From Acanthosepion lycidas (taxonomy: Eukaryota > Mollusca > Cephalopoda > Sepiida > Sepiidae): 64,000 nucleotides of DNA. Below the pieces are notes generated by a model. It saw nothing but the letters and a program-made list of their open reading frames with translations. It did no database searches and had not been told where the DNA came from. Made by a program: the position numbers and the translations under genes. The DNA lies in the NCBI GenBank assembly GCA_963932145.1, contig OZ010616.1, positions 52,600,346 through 52,664,345 of the forward strand. The letters are read 5' to 3'. This document shows, in pieces, positions 12,701 through 24,059 of this stretch (positions are counted from its first letter, which is position 1; each line of letters starts with the position of its first letter).

Positions 12701-13241
12701 GGGTGTTCATTCCGGAACTTATCGACAAGATTGATAAAGTCCCGAAATGGTTTCACATCCGGGTTGTTAGTACCTTGTTTTTGCCCTATACGATCTATAT
12801 AGGGGTCAAGGACGGCATTCCAATCCCCCGCTAAAACTACCGGACGTGACGTCGTCAAGAATGGCGTGATCTGCCGAAACAAAGCAGGCCGCTCGGAATG
12901 GGTATTGGGCGCATAAACCCCAATGAGACGTAGAATCTTATCCTTTATGGCAACATCCAGCACGCAAATTCTGCTCGCCGGATCCGTGAAGACAAGAGTA
13001 CAAGCAGCCTTCAAAGACCTGCTCACTAGCCAAGAGACACCACTCGAACGACCATCAAAACATGCTGAATAAAGGGCGAACCCCTTAGACAGTCCTCACG
13101 ATCATGAGAAGAAATCCGGGTCTCTTGTATACAACATACATTCACCCCGAGGCGCTGAAGGTCCCGAGAGAGCCTCGCCCTGCGAGACTCGGATCTCAGG
13201 CACCGGACATTCAAACTAGCTAACCAGAGTGACATTGTCAA
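9792..13241 (-). pseudogene. LINE ORF2: APE endonuclease, RT, zinc-knuckle tail (broken)
   Basis: ORF2 would nick target DNA and copy the element RNA by target-primed reverse transcription. The endonuclease covers 13241-12400 and shows SLNVRCLR, QETRIS, VYAPN, GDWN, LDRVLVR and YTDHRLV, the usual APE blocks. The RT follows at about 12285-10889 with SPGLDGLPYEVY, FRPLTMLNTD, LINLDQSNAFDRVDH, KGCPLLPLLYVLALE and YADDVSVLV (catalytic codons 11178-11189). The tail at 10829-9792 has CRRC...HAFFQC, a zf-RVT-like knuckle. There is a frameshift near 13030, an in-frame TGA at 12394-12396, a one-base deletion near 11390 (compared with the copy at 15350) and another shift between 10889 and 10829. The start is the ATG at 13241, just downstream of the ORF1 stop at 13248. 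Confidence 0.88.
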
Positions 13242-13247
13242 ATCGAA

Positions 13248-14970
13248 TTAGGGTTGTCCTTCAGGATAGAACATGGCTGGGGTGAGGACACCGACAGCTC
13301 GTCCCATAGATCCAGAGGCCATCTCACTTTCGACGGTATCATCTTGAGACAAGCCGCCGATGTCCGAAGGGTAAGTTAATTTAAGAGCCCTATAAAGGGA
13401 TGGGTGAACGAAAACGGGGACCCTCCCTTTAAGTTTTTGATTCGCATCATCAGATTCAGGGTCAAGTAAGTAGGCAGCTTGGGGCACCATTTTAAGCGAC
13501 GACTGAGCCTCCTCTATCATGCCCCAAATCTCCCGCGTACCCGGGCCAGTTCTAATTACGGTCAAGATTCTTCCTGCCGAAGGGAAATTTTCAGGTTTTT
13601 CTACATCTACTCCATTAATTTTTTGGAAGTTCCTTAGAACTTTCAAGTCTTTCGGGTTTCTGGTCTGCCCGAAGACCCTTTTCGCCTGGTCCCGGGATAC
13701 GAGGCAGACGTCTTCCCCTGGGAGGTAAGGTGGTTTGATGAATTTTTTTTTTCTTTTTGTCGGTGACTGTTTGAGTATCAGGCCTTCTGACCCTTTTCTT
13801 TTGTGGTGATTGGATGGGTGTTGATATGGGTGTGAAATCTGGAGTAGTTGAAGGAGTCCACCCGGAAGGTGTCCTCACCGGCGAAGGTTTAGAAGAATGA
13901 AGAGATTTAACGGGAGAGTTTGACACAGATTTGGGCGAAGGTGGATTTGTGAAGGTCTTTTTAGATGCAGAAGGAGAAGATGTGGCAGAGGATAGGGGGC
14001 CCGGTGCCCCCAGCGATTTTTGATTTTTACCCCCCGCTTTGTTTTCCAGTTTTTCTTTTAGTTTTTTAATGTCTAAAATCTTTTCCCAGCTTGGCTCATT
14101 TAATTTCTGGGCTTCTGTTGCGGTTTTTGCATAAGACGCCGAGGTGTTGCCCTCAGAGCTGGTAGAGGGAATGGGGCTGTAGGTGCTATTGTCCCTGGGG
14201 GCATGATGGGACTGAGGAACCGCTGTTTGGGTCTTTCCTTTCCCCCTCATCCTTCTCCTTATCCACACTTGTGGAAGGTGTCGGTTTAGAGGGTAATGTG
14301 GGTACGGACCCAACCGAGGGATTTTCCGCACCGGTCCGCCTCGCAGCTAGGCCCACTACAGGCGTCGCGGATTTTACCTTCTTGTCCAAAGGGGTATTTT
14401 GGTTGCCTACGACCGGAACTCCAGGGGCCTTCTTCCCTGGGCAGGAGGATGAAAGGTGACCAGTCTCTCCACACCTCCAACAAGTAGGTTTCCTAGCAGT
14501 CACAATGACCGGCATTTTCCGGTCGCCTAATCCCAAACAGTTCGGGACGGACTTGAAGGCATTCTCATCTAACATTGTGTCAAAAGTCCATGCCCCGTTC
14601 AAATTATCGGAGAGAGCCCCTAAAATTTGGCCGAACAGCATAAAAAATACAGCCAGGTGCTCTCCCGAAATTTGAGGAGGAACCTCGAAAACGGCCACCC
14701 TGGTCCTTCTCTGACCCTCATACTCCGTTCTTAAAATAAGGTCTTTAGTTATCAGCTCTTTCTTAGCCATTGCCAGGCAATCTTCTGGCGTGGGCAGCAG
14801 AATGTTCCACATGAAGAACCCGGTACCCTTAATTACTCTTTGGGGTTTTATCCCCAGGGACAAAAGTGATTTAATCACTATGTCTTTCGTGGAGAGACAA
14901 ATTTTGCGTGTTCGCTTGTCCACCACGAAAACGGACACCATTCTCTTTGAGAACACATCGAGTTCTTGGA
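13248..14970 (-). pseudogene. LINE ORF1: RNA-binding protein with CCHC knuckle (broken)
   Basis: The reading begins inside the fused frame at about 14970 (VQELDVFSKRMVSVFVV). It reaches a CCHC zinc knuckle, CWRCGETGHLSSSC, at about 14450-14490 and passes into a Ser/Pro/Lys-rich low-complexity region (14240-13720). It ends in a short acidic C-terminal section with a stop at 13248. A frameshift near 14240 and a second near 13630 divide it into three frames. ORF1 proteins of this kind coat the LINE RNA. The original start codon is not identifiable because the 5' end was lost at the junction. Confidence 0.8.
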
Positions 14971-14974
14971 CATC

Positions 14975-16008
14975 GAGTATCTTGATCGGCCCATCCGTAC
15001 AGAGGAAAGGTCCGGGAAGAGAAACTCCCTTCCACGCACCCAACCGCAAGCCCACAGACTTATCGCGGTTGATCTTGGCCCCTGTCACCATCTCATACCC
15101 ACTGATCTCTTTGCTGACTTCGTCAATCTCGGCTCTGCTCGACACAAGAACCGAAACGTCGTCAGCATAGGCAGAATACCTGGCTGAGGTGGAAGCGCCA
15201 GACAGGGAAATTCCTCGCAGAACCGGATTCGCCTTTAACTTGCGAAGGAATGTTTCCAACGCAAGAACGTAAAGCAGAGGCGAGAGCGGACAACAATACG
15301 AAAGGCTTCGATCTTACCCCATTCACTTCCACCAGCGCACCGAGGGTCGCATACAAAAGACGGATCCAGGAGCGAAAGTCGGCTCCGAAACCGGCCGCCG
15401 AAAGGACAGCCTCCAGAAATCGATGGTCAACCCTATCGAAGGCATTGGACTGATCTAAATTTATCAGCGCGGCTTCACTGTCGACTTGTTCTAAGATCAA
15501 GCGTACCATATGAAGGTTATCCTGAATAGTCCTACCCTTCACAGCACAAGTCTGTTCAGGGCCAATCAGACTAGACAGGACAAGCTGCAAACGGTTGGCT
15601 AAGATCTTCGCCAAAATCTTTAAGTCAGTGTTTAACATCGTTAAAGGGCGAAAATTCCCTAACCCATCCCCACCGTCCTTGTCCTTACGCAGTAACTTGA
15701 TCACACCCCTGGTGAAGCGTTGAGGTAAAGACCCCTGCTTCATCCAGTGGTTGTAAATCAGTCCCAGCAAAGGAACAAAAACGTGCGACAACCTCAAGTA
15801 AACTTCGTAGGGAAGACCATCTAAACCCGGAGACTTATCCAGGCCAACCTGCTTCAGCGCTCCCCAGATTTCCGACTCTGTAATGGGACCATCGCACCTA
15901 GCCACTTCAGCTACCTTGAGGCAGGGAAAGTCAGCTAAATAGGCGTCGAACTGAGCAGAGCTCAGACCGGGCTTCCTGGTGAAAAGATCCTGAAAGTAAT
16001 CCCGAAAA
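14975..16008 (-). pseudogene. Second, truncated copy of the LINE RT domain
   Basis: This is a close duplicate of about 11003-12050, with few substitutions over 1 kb. It spans RDYFQDLFTRKPGLSS through LDGLPYEVYLRL and YADDVSVLV (catalytic codons 15158-15169) to GPIKIL. Relative to the first copy it lacks ~20 bp near 15295, removing the KGCPL block and shifting the frame. It does retain the base whose loss breaks the first copy near 11390. It starts abruptly at about 16008 and ends abruptly at 14975, where it runs in frame into the ORF1 of the neighbouring element. Confidence 0.9.
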
Positions 16009-16109
16009 GACGAGGGATCTGAACTCTCTGCTTCCTCTTGAGGCGCAGTATTTATCACGTATGGAATAGTCGATTATGTTATTATGGGTAAGGTCTCATA
16101 ACAATATCT

Positions 16110-16295
16110 GGGAAGCGTTTTGACAGAGGATGAAAAGCGCGACACTCAAATCTGAAGGCGCAATGGGATAGCGAAAGATGCCTTTACAAAAGTTAAGCAA
16201 AGTATTAAGAAACAGAAAAAAATCATTAGAAACAAAGAAAAGAGGACTAAACTATTATGTAATTTCAATTTTCCTATATCTTAATCATTATCTTC
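16110..16295 (+). mobile_element. RTE-like LINE fragment (post-RT region)
   Basis: Translation gives LTEDEKRDTQI, GIAKDAF and RNRKKSLETKKRGLNYYVISIFLY. This parallels LTEDGKCDTEI, GMAKDTF and RRISLVTKKRILNCYMTSVLLY in the element at 56346-57590. It sits directly upstream of the truncated Tx1-like copy and points the opposite way. The next ~300 bp holds nothing recognised. Confidence 0.7.
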
Positions 16296-16589
16296 TGCCA
16301 ATGATTAAGATGTTTGATATAAGACCGTTCACATTATACTTTGGTTTCCTTGATGACCTTTAAATGATGCTCACATCAACATCAAACATCGAAAAAGATT
16401 GAATATAAGATTCTTTTCTACCAAAACAAGGCTTTTCTCATCACTAATATGTGATTTTTGGTAAACTGATGATTCTGATTTCTTAGCCCCAGTATGAAAT
16501 TCTACATCTTAGAGATTCTTTCTTGGCGGCATGCAGTACATTATATCTAACAATAAGCTTGAAAATATTGTCATAGCATTTTAATGCAA

Positions 16590-16725
16590 TGTTTATCGTT
16601 ATCTATTGACCTCCTGATTGCTTTTTCCTCTTCCAGCTCATTATTAATGTTTCTGTTTCTAATTCTTCTACATCTTGTAGGACTTTGTGTCTTAGTGGCT
16701 TTACTACCTTGCATGAGGTGATACC
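16590..16725 (+). mobile_element. LINE 3'-end fragment (same tail as the 185-bp satellite)
   Basis: It contains TCATTATTAATGTTTCTG, the 'AATTCTTC...CTTGTAG' block and GTGTCTTAGTGGCTTTAC, all hallmarks of the tail repeated at 61-63 kb. A (TA)n tract follows immediately. Confidence 0.75.
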
Positions 16726-16726
16726 G

Positions 16727-16729
<3 letters not shown>

Positions 16730-16782
<53 letters not shown>
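16730..16782. repeat. (TA)n microsatellite
   Basis: About 26 AT dinucleotides follow directly on a LINE 3'-end fragment and are followed by a short (GT)n. The region 16785-17410 beyond it has no recognised feature. Confidence 0.95.
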
Positions 16783-16785
<3 letters not shown>

Positions 16786-17410
16786 TGTGTGTGTGTGTCT
16801 GTGTGCGTATAAAACAATGATGTAACATCACTTTATTATTCTTGTGCCTGCGAAAAAAATCTATCATTTAAGACTTCGCTGTAATTCTTGAGTATAATCT
16901 CGTGTTGCCAGAGACAAAATCGCAAAGTATGTTTCCAAATACCTCCTACATTATTCCATCCATGCCACTGAACACAGTTTTTTAAAAAAATCCTTTTTTT
17001 TTTATTAATTTTCTTTCACTTAAGGAATACGTCGAAATTTTTTTTTCGACTCCCAGCAAATTGAAAGGTGTTACAAAAGAAAACCTTTGACAACAACTCG
17101 TAAATCCACTTTTTTCCAATTACTAACCATAACCGGACCAAGACACAAAAGCCAGGGGAGTAGAGATTTCGGTCGGGGCTTGAAGTGAATAATTTTTTAG
17201 TACAGTGTGCTTTCAAATTTTTTCTGTGATTAATTTTCCCGCCTAAAGTCTCAGTGTGCATGTAATGTTCAGCTACCCGTCGACATTGCAAAGAGTGAAG
17301 AAAAGTACGCTTGCAAAGGTTCATGGGGAGGAGTCTCACTTAGCCAGGAGCAAACTTTGATTTGCCTGGGATTCATGCTGTGTGAAAATGGAGTGATAGT
17401 CCGGTGACTA

Positions 17411-17411
<1 letters not shown>

Positions 17412-17473
<62 letters not shown>
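17412..17473. repeat. (GT)n microsatellite
   Basis: About 30 uninterrupted GT dinucleotides. Confidence 0.97.
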
Positions 17474-17475
<2 letters not shown>

Positions 17476-17599
17476 CGCGTTCGTGCGTGTTTCCTTATTT
17501 TCTTTTACTTTTAAAGTATTAATTGAAAGTTAAAATGCAAATACCTCTCAATATACAAAATAGTTTGGGTCCTGGAGGGCGAAAGCTGTGTTTTATTAT

Positions 17600-17600
17600 T

Positions 17601-17644
<44 letters not shown>

Positions 17645-17778
17645 GAGAAAGAAAGAATAGAACTTTTAAAAAGACAGAAATGGGCCAAGAAGAAATTATG
17701 AGGTAGTAATAAAATACTGAAAGAAAAAAAAACAAGAAAGAAAAAAAGAAAGACTGAGGAATATAGAAAGGTTTAGAC

Positions 17779-17817
<39 letters not shown>

Positions 17818-17970
17818 AAAAAAAATAGAACTTTTACAAAGACAGAAATGGGCCAAGAAGAAATTGTGAGGTAGTACTAAAATACTGAAAGAAAGAAAGA
17901 AAGAAAGACTGAGGAATATAGAAAGGTTTAAAAAGAAAGAAAGAAAAAAAGAAAGAAAGAAAAAGAAAAC
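17600..17970. repeat. (GAAA)n tracts inside a duplicated segment
   Basis: Several runs of GAAA repeats lie at 17600-17656, 17780-17822, 17886-17908 and 17932-17965. The sequence between them (GACAGAAATGGGCCAAGAAG, then GAGGTAGTA) is also duplicated, at 17674 and 17842, so a ~170-bp unit carrying the microsatellite was copied. Nothing else is seen to 18270. Confidence 0.9.
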
Positions 17971-18269
17971 ACGATAGCAAAATAAAACATAAACAGCAAA
18001 ATATTATGTATAAATAAATAAAACAAAAGAAAAATTGTCATTAAATCTTGTCTTAAAAATGTATACTTCTGAAAATCAAAAAGCTTTTGTTTCGATATAT
18101 TTCTCTAATGTATGGACCCTCTTACACCTGTGTACATCTATATCAGTATAGGGGCCAGAATTTTTGTTTTGTTTTGTTTCGTTTTTTGTTTGTTTTTTTA
18201 CACCTAATGTACTAACTAGTATCAAAAAAGTCTTATAGAAAATTGCACCAGCGTTAATATGAAAGATCT

Positions 18270-19040
18270 AGAATGGCCAATCTTCTAGATCTTTTTACAG
18301 TAAAGCAGGTGGCCCTCAGTAAAGCAGGTGGTCCTTATTTTCATCAACGACCTTTCCAATATGATTATTTTCAAACTCGATAACACTGCTGATGATACAG
18401 CTATTTACTGTTGTCTAAATGACAAGCCTGATCGGTTCAATAAGCTCAAATTGTTGCCTGTTTCAAAATGACATTCAATCTGTTATTAGCTGGGGCAAGA
18501 AATGATTTGTTAATTTTAACGCCTCTAAAACGAAACTGCTATCTTTTAATCGTCTTTTTTTGTTTGCCATCAGCACGGCTGATGCTAACCTCCAGAAAAG
18601 TGATGTCTTGCGCCTTCTTTGGTTAACATTTTTCACTGACATGAAGTGGAAAGATTATATACAATCAATTGCTAGGAAAGTTGGTTTACTATGTCGTGCT
18701 AGACAATTTTTTAACATCAGAATCCGTATTGGCCATGCATTGAATATTGCTACTATATCTGGTTTGGTATTTCTGCTATATATACTTAGAGATTTTTAGA
18801 GATTCTTGATAAAATCCAATTCTGCAATTTTATAGGTCTTGACCTGACATCTAATCATTTAATCTAACTTCTCCAGTATAAGTTCAATGCTTTCTTTTTT
18901 GCCGACTCACTTCTCTGCCAGAGGTCATTTTTTCTCTCTCAGAAAATTCATGTTTTATATGGATTTTTACAGATAATTGGTCAAAGGCTCTTTTTCTGTC
19001 TTTAATTAGGAAACGCTGTGTATTTGTTTTAAATGTTTAT
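18270..19040 (+). mobile_element. Jockey/CR1-type LINE RT relic
   Basis: Broken frames give a DDTAIYCCL block (YADD region) near 18390, then ADANLQKSDVLRLLWLTFFTDMKW, a CRARQFF block and a KIQF-type segment. These align in order with the relic at 46740-48840. Multiple stops and frameshifts make it non-coding. A Penelope-like terminus follows at 19050. Confidence 0.75.
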
Positions 19041-19049
19041 ATCCGGGAG

Positions 19050-19260
19050 AGGCATGGCACGTGGAACTAAAACAATCTATCCCCGGTGGACAAAATAAAG
19101 GGTTTAGTTCAAAATTCCAATCACCACTTCCAGTTAGCTGGTCGTTGATTCATCGAAAGTTCTTCTGCCGTTTGTTAGATATTAATTTTCGTCATACTGG
19201 GTTGCTAACAAACCTCACCTCACTCAAAAGAACTTGGAGTGGAGTAGACGGTTTAGTCGC
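19050..19260 (+). mobile_element. Penelope-like terminal repeat (inverse of 4.9-kb copy)
   Basis: GCATGGCACGTGGAACTA and AATAAAGGGTT are the reverse complement of the blocks at 4980-5030. A (TA)n tract begins 25 bp after it. Confidence 0.5.
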
Positions 19261-19281
19261 CGACGTTCAGACTGTATACTT

Positions 19282-19286
<5 letters not shown>

Positions 19287-19332
<46 letters not shown>
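19287..19332. repeat. (TA)n microsatellite
   Basis: About 22 uninterrupted AT dinucleotides. Confidence 0.95.
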
Positions 19333-19335
<3 letters not shown>

Positions 19336-19475
19336 GTTGCATATTCAGTTGTATGGATATGAGTTTGTAACCCTGGGTTTCACGAGTTTGCGATCAATCT
19401 GATTTATTTTTTTTAAAAATGAATCTATTTGTGTTTGGTTATGTTTCCTTGTGGTGGAGGGAAAAATACGCCCCC

Positions 19476-19476
19476 G

Positions 19477-19531
<55 letters not shown>

Positions 19532-19622
19532 TTCTCCTCTTTCTCCCTCCCTCTCTCTCTCTCTCTCTCTTTCTCTCTCTACATATATATATATATATGT
19601 CTTTGTATATATATATATATGC
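19476..19622. repeat. Compound (CT)n/(TA)n microsatellite
   Basis: Runs alternate: CT at 19476-19492, TA to 19527, CT-rich at 19545-19580, then two further TA blocks. The overlapping open frames encode only YI or SL repeats and are not genes. Confidence 0.95.
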
Positions 19623-19639
19623 GAAAAATTTTAATTTAA

Positions 19640-21480
19640 ACCTTGATATAACAGGTCCGAAACCTAATGAAATGAAAATGCATCCAAACAACGTCATAAA
19701 AAAAAAAAGGTATTCTTATTACTTACAATTGGAATCTTGCTGACCTCCAATCAATTGTCAAGTTTTAAAAGTTTGTTAAACTATAAATGCGTCTCGATTT
19801 TAGGGGCCAAATGCAGTGGGTTGGATTAAAAAATAATGTCATTTTATTGTAAATTTATGATGCAATGTATTTTTTGAAACTGCAATTTGCAGCTTCAAAA
19901 CTTTCTATTCTGATTGGAAATTAAGACGATCATTATGGGATTTTGTGTGCAATATTTGGGATACAACGTATTTCTTTTAATTCTGTTTTAGTGTTATATT
20001 CTCAACATGCTATTCTAATTGAAAAATAATCTTAAGCTCTTGTTTATTTAAGATGCAGCTATATTCCTTTAATTTTGCTCATCTCGATTGGAAGGCGAAA
20101 TCATTACGTACTTTTTGTGGTAGGACATAATGCGTATTTTCAAATTCTGTCTTTCTACTTATTTCATGATATCCAGTTAGAAAGGGATGTCATGGTATCC
20201 ATCCTCTTGTGCAAATTTTACGATGTAATTCTTCTTCTTTTAAATCTATACGACGTTTAAAAACAGAATTTTCTCTTCAGATAAAATATTAAATTCATTA
20301 TATCGTTTTACTTGTATGTATTTTTCCTATATCTGTGGGTCTGTTATAATTCATGTATTTCTTACGGGATTGGTAACTGATGTCATCATATTCATATTTG
20401 TGTATTTACAAGGCAACAGATTTAAATTCTAGACTTTTGTTGGCTTCAGAACTTGCTTTACAGCGTGAAAATTAATAGCTATATATTCAGGCACAATAAT
20501 TGAGAAGCAGTTTATTTTTAGATATTTGCAGTTTTGGTTTGCATTCACACTAAGATGATTGGAATTTAATGCCATTCTACAAGATACAGGAGGGCTCAAA
20601 GTTTGCTTTTCAGGATAGAAATGCAGAATTGGAGAGCATGGAATATAACTGAATGACTATGTGAAGTGTTAAAAAAACAGAAGAATATCATGAATGGAAC
20701 ATGTGAGCAATCGGGAAGCTTTAAGAAAAATTAAAAAAAACAAGACTTATAATTAGAATCAGAAAGAAAATTGAAATTTTGTGGTGGAGGGACACATAAT
20801 GAAAGAAGGTTCCCTCCCCTCGACTGGTTTAACTGGAATATGCTTACCTACTGTTTCTTATCAATACTGAGAAACTGATGCAACAAGATTGAACAAAGTT
20901 TTACCATCTCGATTTTTTAGCTGGACGTAGACATCAGAAATTATATTAAGTCACAACTTAAAAGGAATTCTTTCGTATTTTTTCTTTCCTTTTTTAAAAA
21001 TTAATAGGTGTAGATAGACTCACCTATCTTCCCACCCGCACTCCTTCCATGTCTACTGATCAGGAGTTCTTTCTTCTACCAAGGCTACAATAATTTAACT
21101 TCTTACTCTTTGGTGATCAGACTAACCAGTGGCTGAGATCCTCCAGGAGTACTGGCTTGGCAGTTTGCTGACTGCTGCTTTCGAATTGACGTTATGAACC
21201 CCAACTTTTTGGTAGCGCTTAGAGAAGCTGCTCCAATCAACAGTTGTATAATATCGAGGTATCTGTAGTGCCATGTCGAGTATGGGTAAGTGTCCCTGTA
21301 TGTATTTCCAGTGGGTAAGCCTGAGACCATATTATGCTCTGTTCTCAGCCATGTACTGGCTGGTCTATATTGACAAGGAATTAAGAATGCGATTTTTTGT
21401 GTCATATTGTGAACGGAGAACATATTGGCAAATTATACAATACGGTGGCCTTTCCTAGAATTGATCATGACAGTAACTCT
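19640..21480. other. Low-copy AT-rich stretch with one weak LINE-like fragment
   Basis: No clear gene is seen. A minus-strand frame at 21423-21103 encodes LDIIQLLIGAASLSATKKLG. This loosely resembles the VVIGALG...KGL block near the C-terminus of some LINE polyproteins, but stops surround it and I would not call it firmly. Confidence 0.35.
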
Positions 21481-21499
21481 TGTACGGCTGAACACAGAT

Positions 21500-21600
21500 A
21501 TCGGGAAAGCAGAATATGGCGATTGGCGTTGCATTTAAATTTTTGAGGATTGTAGGGGTCAGGGAATCAAGAAACCGGAATAGATTTCCACAGGTGAGAA
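21500..21600 (-). mobile_element. LINE 3'-end scrap
   Basis: GCATTTAAATTTTTGAGGAT on the plus strand is the reverse complement of the 'CAAAAATTTAAATGC' block found in every LINE tail in the window. A second scrap of the same kind lies at 34985-35030. Confidence 0.5.
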
Positions 21601-21839
21601 TTGCGAGAAAATAAACTGTTGGAATAGAACATACAGTTGCATCTTGTTAGTTATAACTGTTCATTTAAAATATCACTGTTTAGATCTAATCATTTTGACA
21701 TCATTGAACTAGTTACTAATAAACATGAAAAGTAAAAATAACCAACAGTTTTAGTAACGTTAGTGGTATTTTCTCTTTCTAGAAGTTAAAAGAAAAAAGT
21801 TACTTATTAGAAGTGAATCTCCAAATCCACATTTATTTT

Positions 21840-23020
21840 ATTGCGTGTGAGACTGCAAGGTCCAAAGATATTTTGTCGCAAGTGAGTCTGCAAAGTTCGA
21901 AGTTATTTTGCTGCATGTGATTCTGCAAAGTTTCGAAGTTATTTTGCTGCAAGTGATTCTGCAAAGTTTCGAAGTTATTTTGCTGCAAGTGATTCGGCAA
22001 ATTTGCGAAATTATTTTATTGCAAGTGAATCTGCAAAGTCTTCAATTATATTTTTGCGTGTGAGTCTTCAAGATTCCAAGATATATTGTCGCTAGTGAGT
22101 GTACAAATTTCGAAGTTATTTTGCTGCAAGTGAGTCTGCATATGTCGAAGTAATTCTGTTGCGAGTGATTCTGCAGTTTATTTTGTTTCAAATGATTCTG
22201 CGAAGTTTCATCGTTATTTTGCCACAAGTGATTTTGCAAAATTCGAAGTTGTTTAGTTATAAGTGAGCCTGCAAATTACGAAGTTATTTTGCTGCGAGTG
22301 AGTCAGCAAAGTTCGAAATTATTTTGTTACTAGTGGATCTGCAAATTTCGAAGTTATTTTGCTACATGTTATTCTGTAAAGTTTCGAAGTTATTTTGCTG
22401 CAAGTGATTCTGCAAAGTTTCGAAATTATTTTATTGCAAGTGAGTCTTCAAAGTTTCGAAGTTCTTTTGCTGCAAGTTATTCGGCAAAGTTTCGAAATTA
22501 TTTTATTTCAAGTGAGTCTGCAAAGTTTCAAAGTTATTTTGCTGCAAGTGATTCGGCAAAGTTTCGAAATTATTTTATTGCAAGTGAGTTTGCAAAGTTT
22601 CAAAGTTATTTTGCTGCAAGTGAGTCTGCAGATTTCGGAGTTATATTGTTGCAAGTTTATCGACACAATTAGAAGTTTATTTCTTGCAAGTGATTCTGCA
22701 ATATTTCGAATTTTATTTGTTGCATGTGACTCTGCAATTTTCGAAGTTATTTCATTGTAAGTGACTCTGCAAAGTTCGAAGTTATTTTGTCCCAAGTGAG
22801 TCTGCAGAGTTAGAATTTATTTTGTTGCAAGTGTGTCTGCTATGTTCGTAGTTATTTTGCTGGGAGTAAGTCCCCAAATTTCGAAGTTATTTTGTTGACA
22901 GTATGCAGTGTTCAAAGTAATTCTTTTACAAGTTTGTCTGATAAATTGTTTTGCTGCAAGTGAGCCGGCAAAGTCTGAAGTTATTTTGTTGCAAGTGAAT
23001 CTATAATGTCCAAAGTTAAT
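21840..23020. repeat. 36-bp minisatellite, about 32 copies
   Basis: The consensus contains GCAAGTGATTCTGCAAAG then TTTCGAAGTTATTTTGCT. Anchors at 21917 and 21953 give 36 bp, with 35-bp variants when TTTCG is shortened to TTCG. Because 36 is a multiple of three, frames stay open over several units (for example 22395-22760, a 12-residue ILLQVSLQSFEV-type repeat). Codons are not conserved across all units, so coding is unlikely. Confidence 0.93.
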
Positions 23021-24059
23021 TTTTAGTTAGTATTTCTTTATGATATTTCTAAGTGAAGATTCGTCTTGTTTGTAGTTGACGTGCATTTGGTTTTTGTAGT
23101 GTGTTCAGTATCGTTATTTACTTTGGAAAGAAATAGTCTAATTTGGGTGGTCTATAAGTTGGTTAGGGAAGCCATTGTTAACTAGTGTCTGTTTTGCATT
23201 GTTGAGTTCTTTAAGGAAGAGTAGTCGAGATGATGAATTCTGGTGTGCTCTTTTTTAGGAAGTATTTTATTACTGCTATTTTGTATCTGAGTGGACATTC
23301 ACTTTTAAAGTTAAGGTGGCGAGAGTTGCTGTTAGTCGTTTTTTATATACGGAATTGGTAAAAGTGTTACAAGAACATCTAAGAATGTTTGTATAGTCAT
23401 TATAAAATCGTTATTGATTAAAAGACTTTGGCCCTTAAACCTTTAATCTTGTTGAGATACCATTGCCTTCCTTGACGACGTTTAATTTGGGGGTAACCTT
23501 TGAACTACGTTTACTGGTAATAACTAAAACGAAATAGAATGATAATTGTGAAATATTACTCATATAGTTCTGTTATCTGATTTAAAAAAAAACACAAGCG
23601 TGTGTTAATAGACATTCATTACTCTACCAGTGGGGTAATGTTTTGTCTTGTTAAAGCTGTAATCAAATTGTTCAAATCGTAGTAATCGATAGTTGTTCAA
23701 GTGTTCTTAACAGAAAAGCGATCATCGGAAACAAAACAATTTGTCCAAAATGTTACATCCCATCATACATTCATACTGTTCATAAAACTTGAAATCAAAA
23801 TAATGACAACATTCCTTGCTGCTAATTTCGGTTCAAACTTTGGAGTCTCGCTTCCGACAATGTTAATGTTCCTCGTTTCTTTGAATGGTGTTATAAAAAT
23901 AAAGTGGAAACTGAGTTAATTGATTTTGTCATCGTGTAGTTGAATGAAAACTTAAATAATTTTAAACGTTAAATAATTGGAATATATAATTGGATGAAAA
24001 CTTTACCTTTTCAATCACAAAAAATAAACTTTTCGCTTCAAGTATAAACATCTTTCTTT
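23021..24059. other. AT-rich stretch, nothing recognised
   Basis: No domain, RNA gene or repeat family was recognised. The longest open frame (23701-23919) is anonymous. Confidence 0.5.

Larger units (their letters stand above)
9050..14970 (-). mobile_element. Degenerate Tx1/L1-like LINE, near full coding length
   Basis: In 5' to 3' order on the minus strand it holds an ORF1 with a CCHC knuckle, an APE-type endonuclease, a reverse transcriptase with YADD, and a C-terminal zinc-knuckle tail. A 3' UTR of about 0.7 kb follows (9791 to about 9050). GC content is well above that of the flanks. At least five frame breaks or stops show it cannot make the complete proteins. The 5' end is fused to a second RT copy at about 14970. 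No clear poly-A tail or target-site duplication was seen, so the 3' boundary is approximate. Tx1/L1 placement rests on the domain order and the GAKINRDKS-type RT block and would need a phylogeny. Confidence 0.85.
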
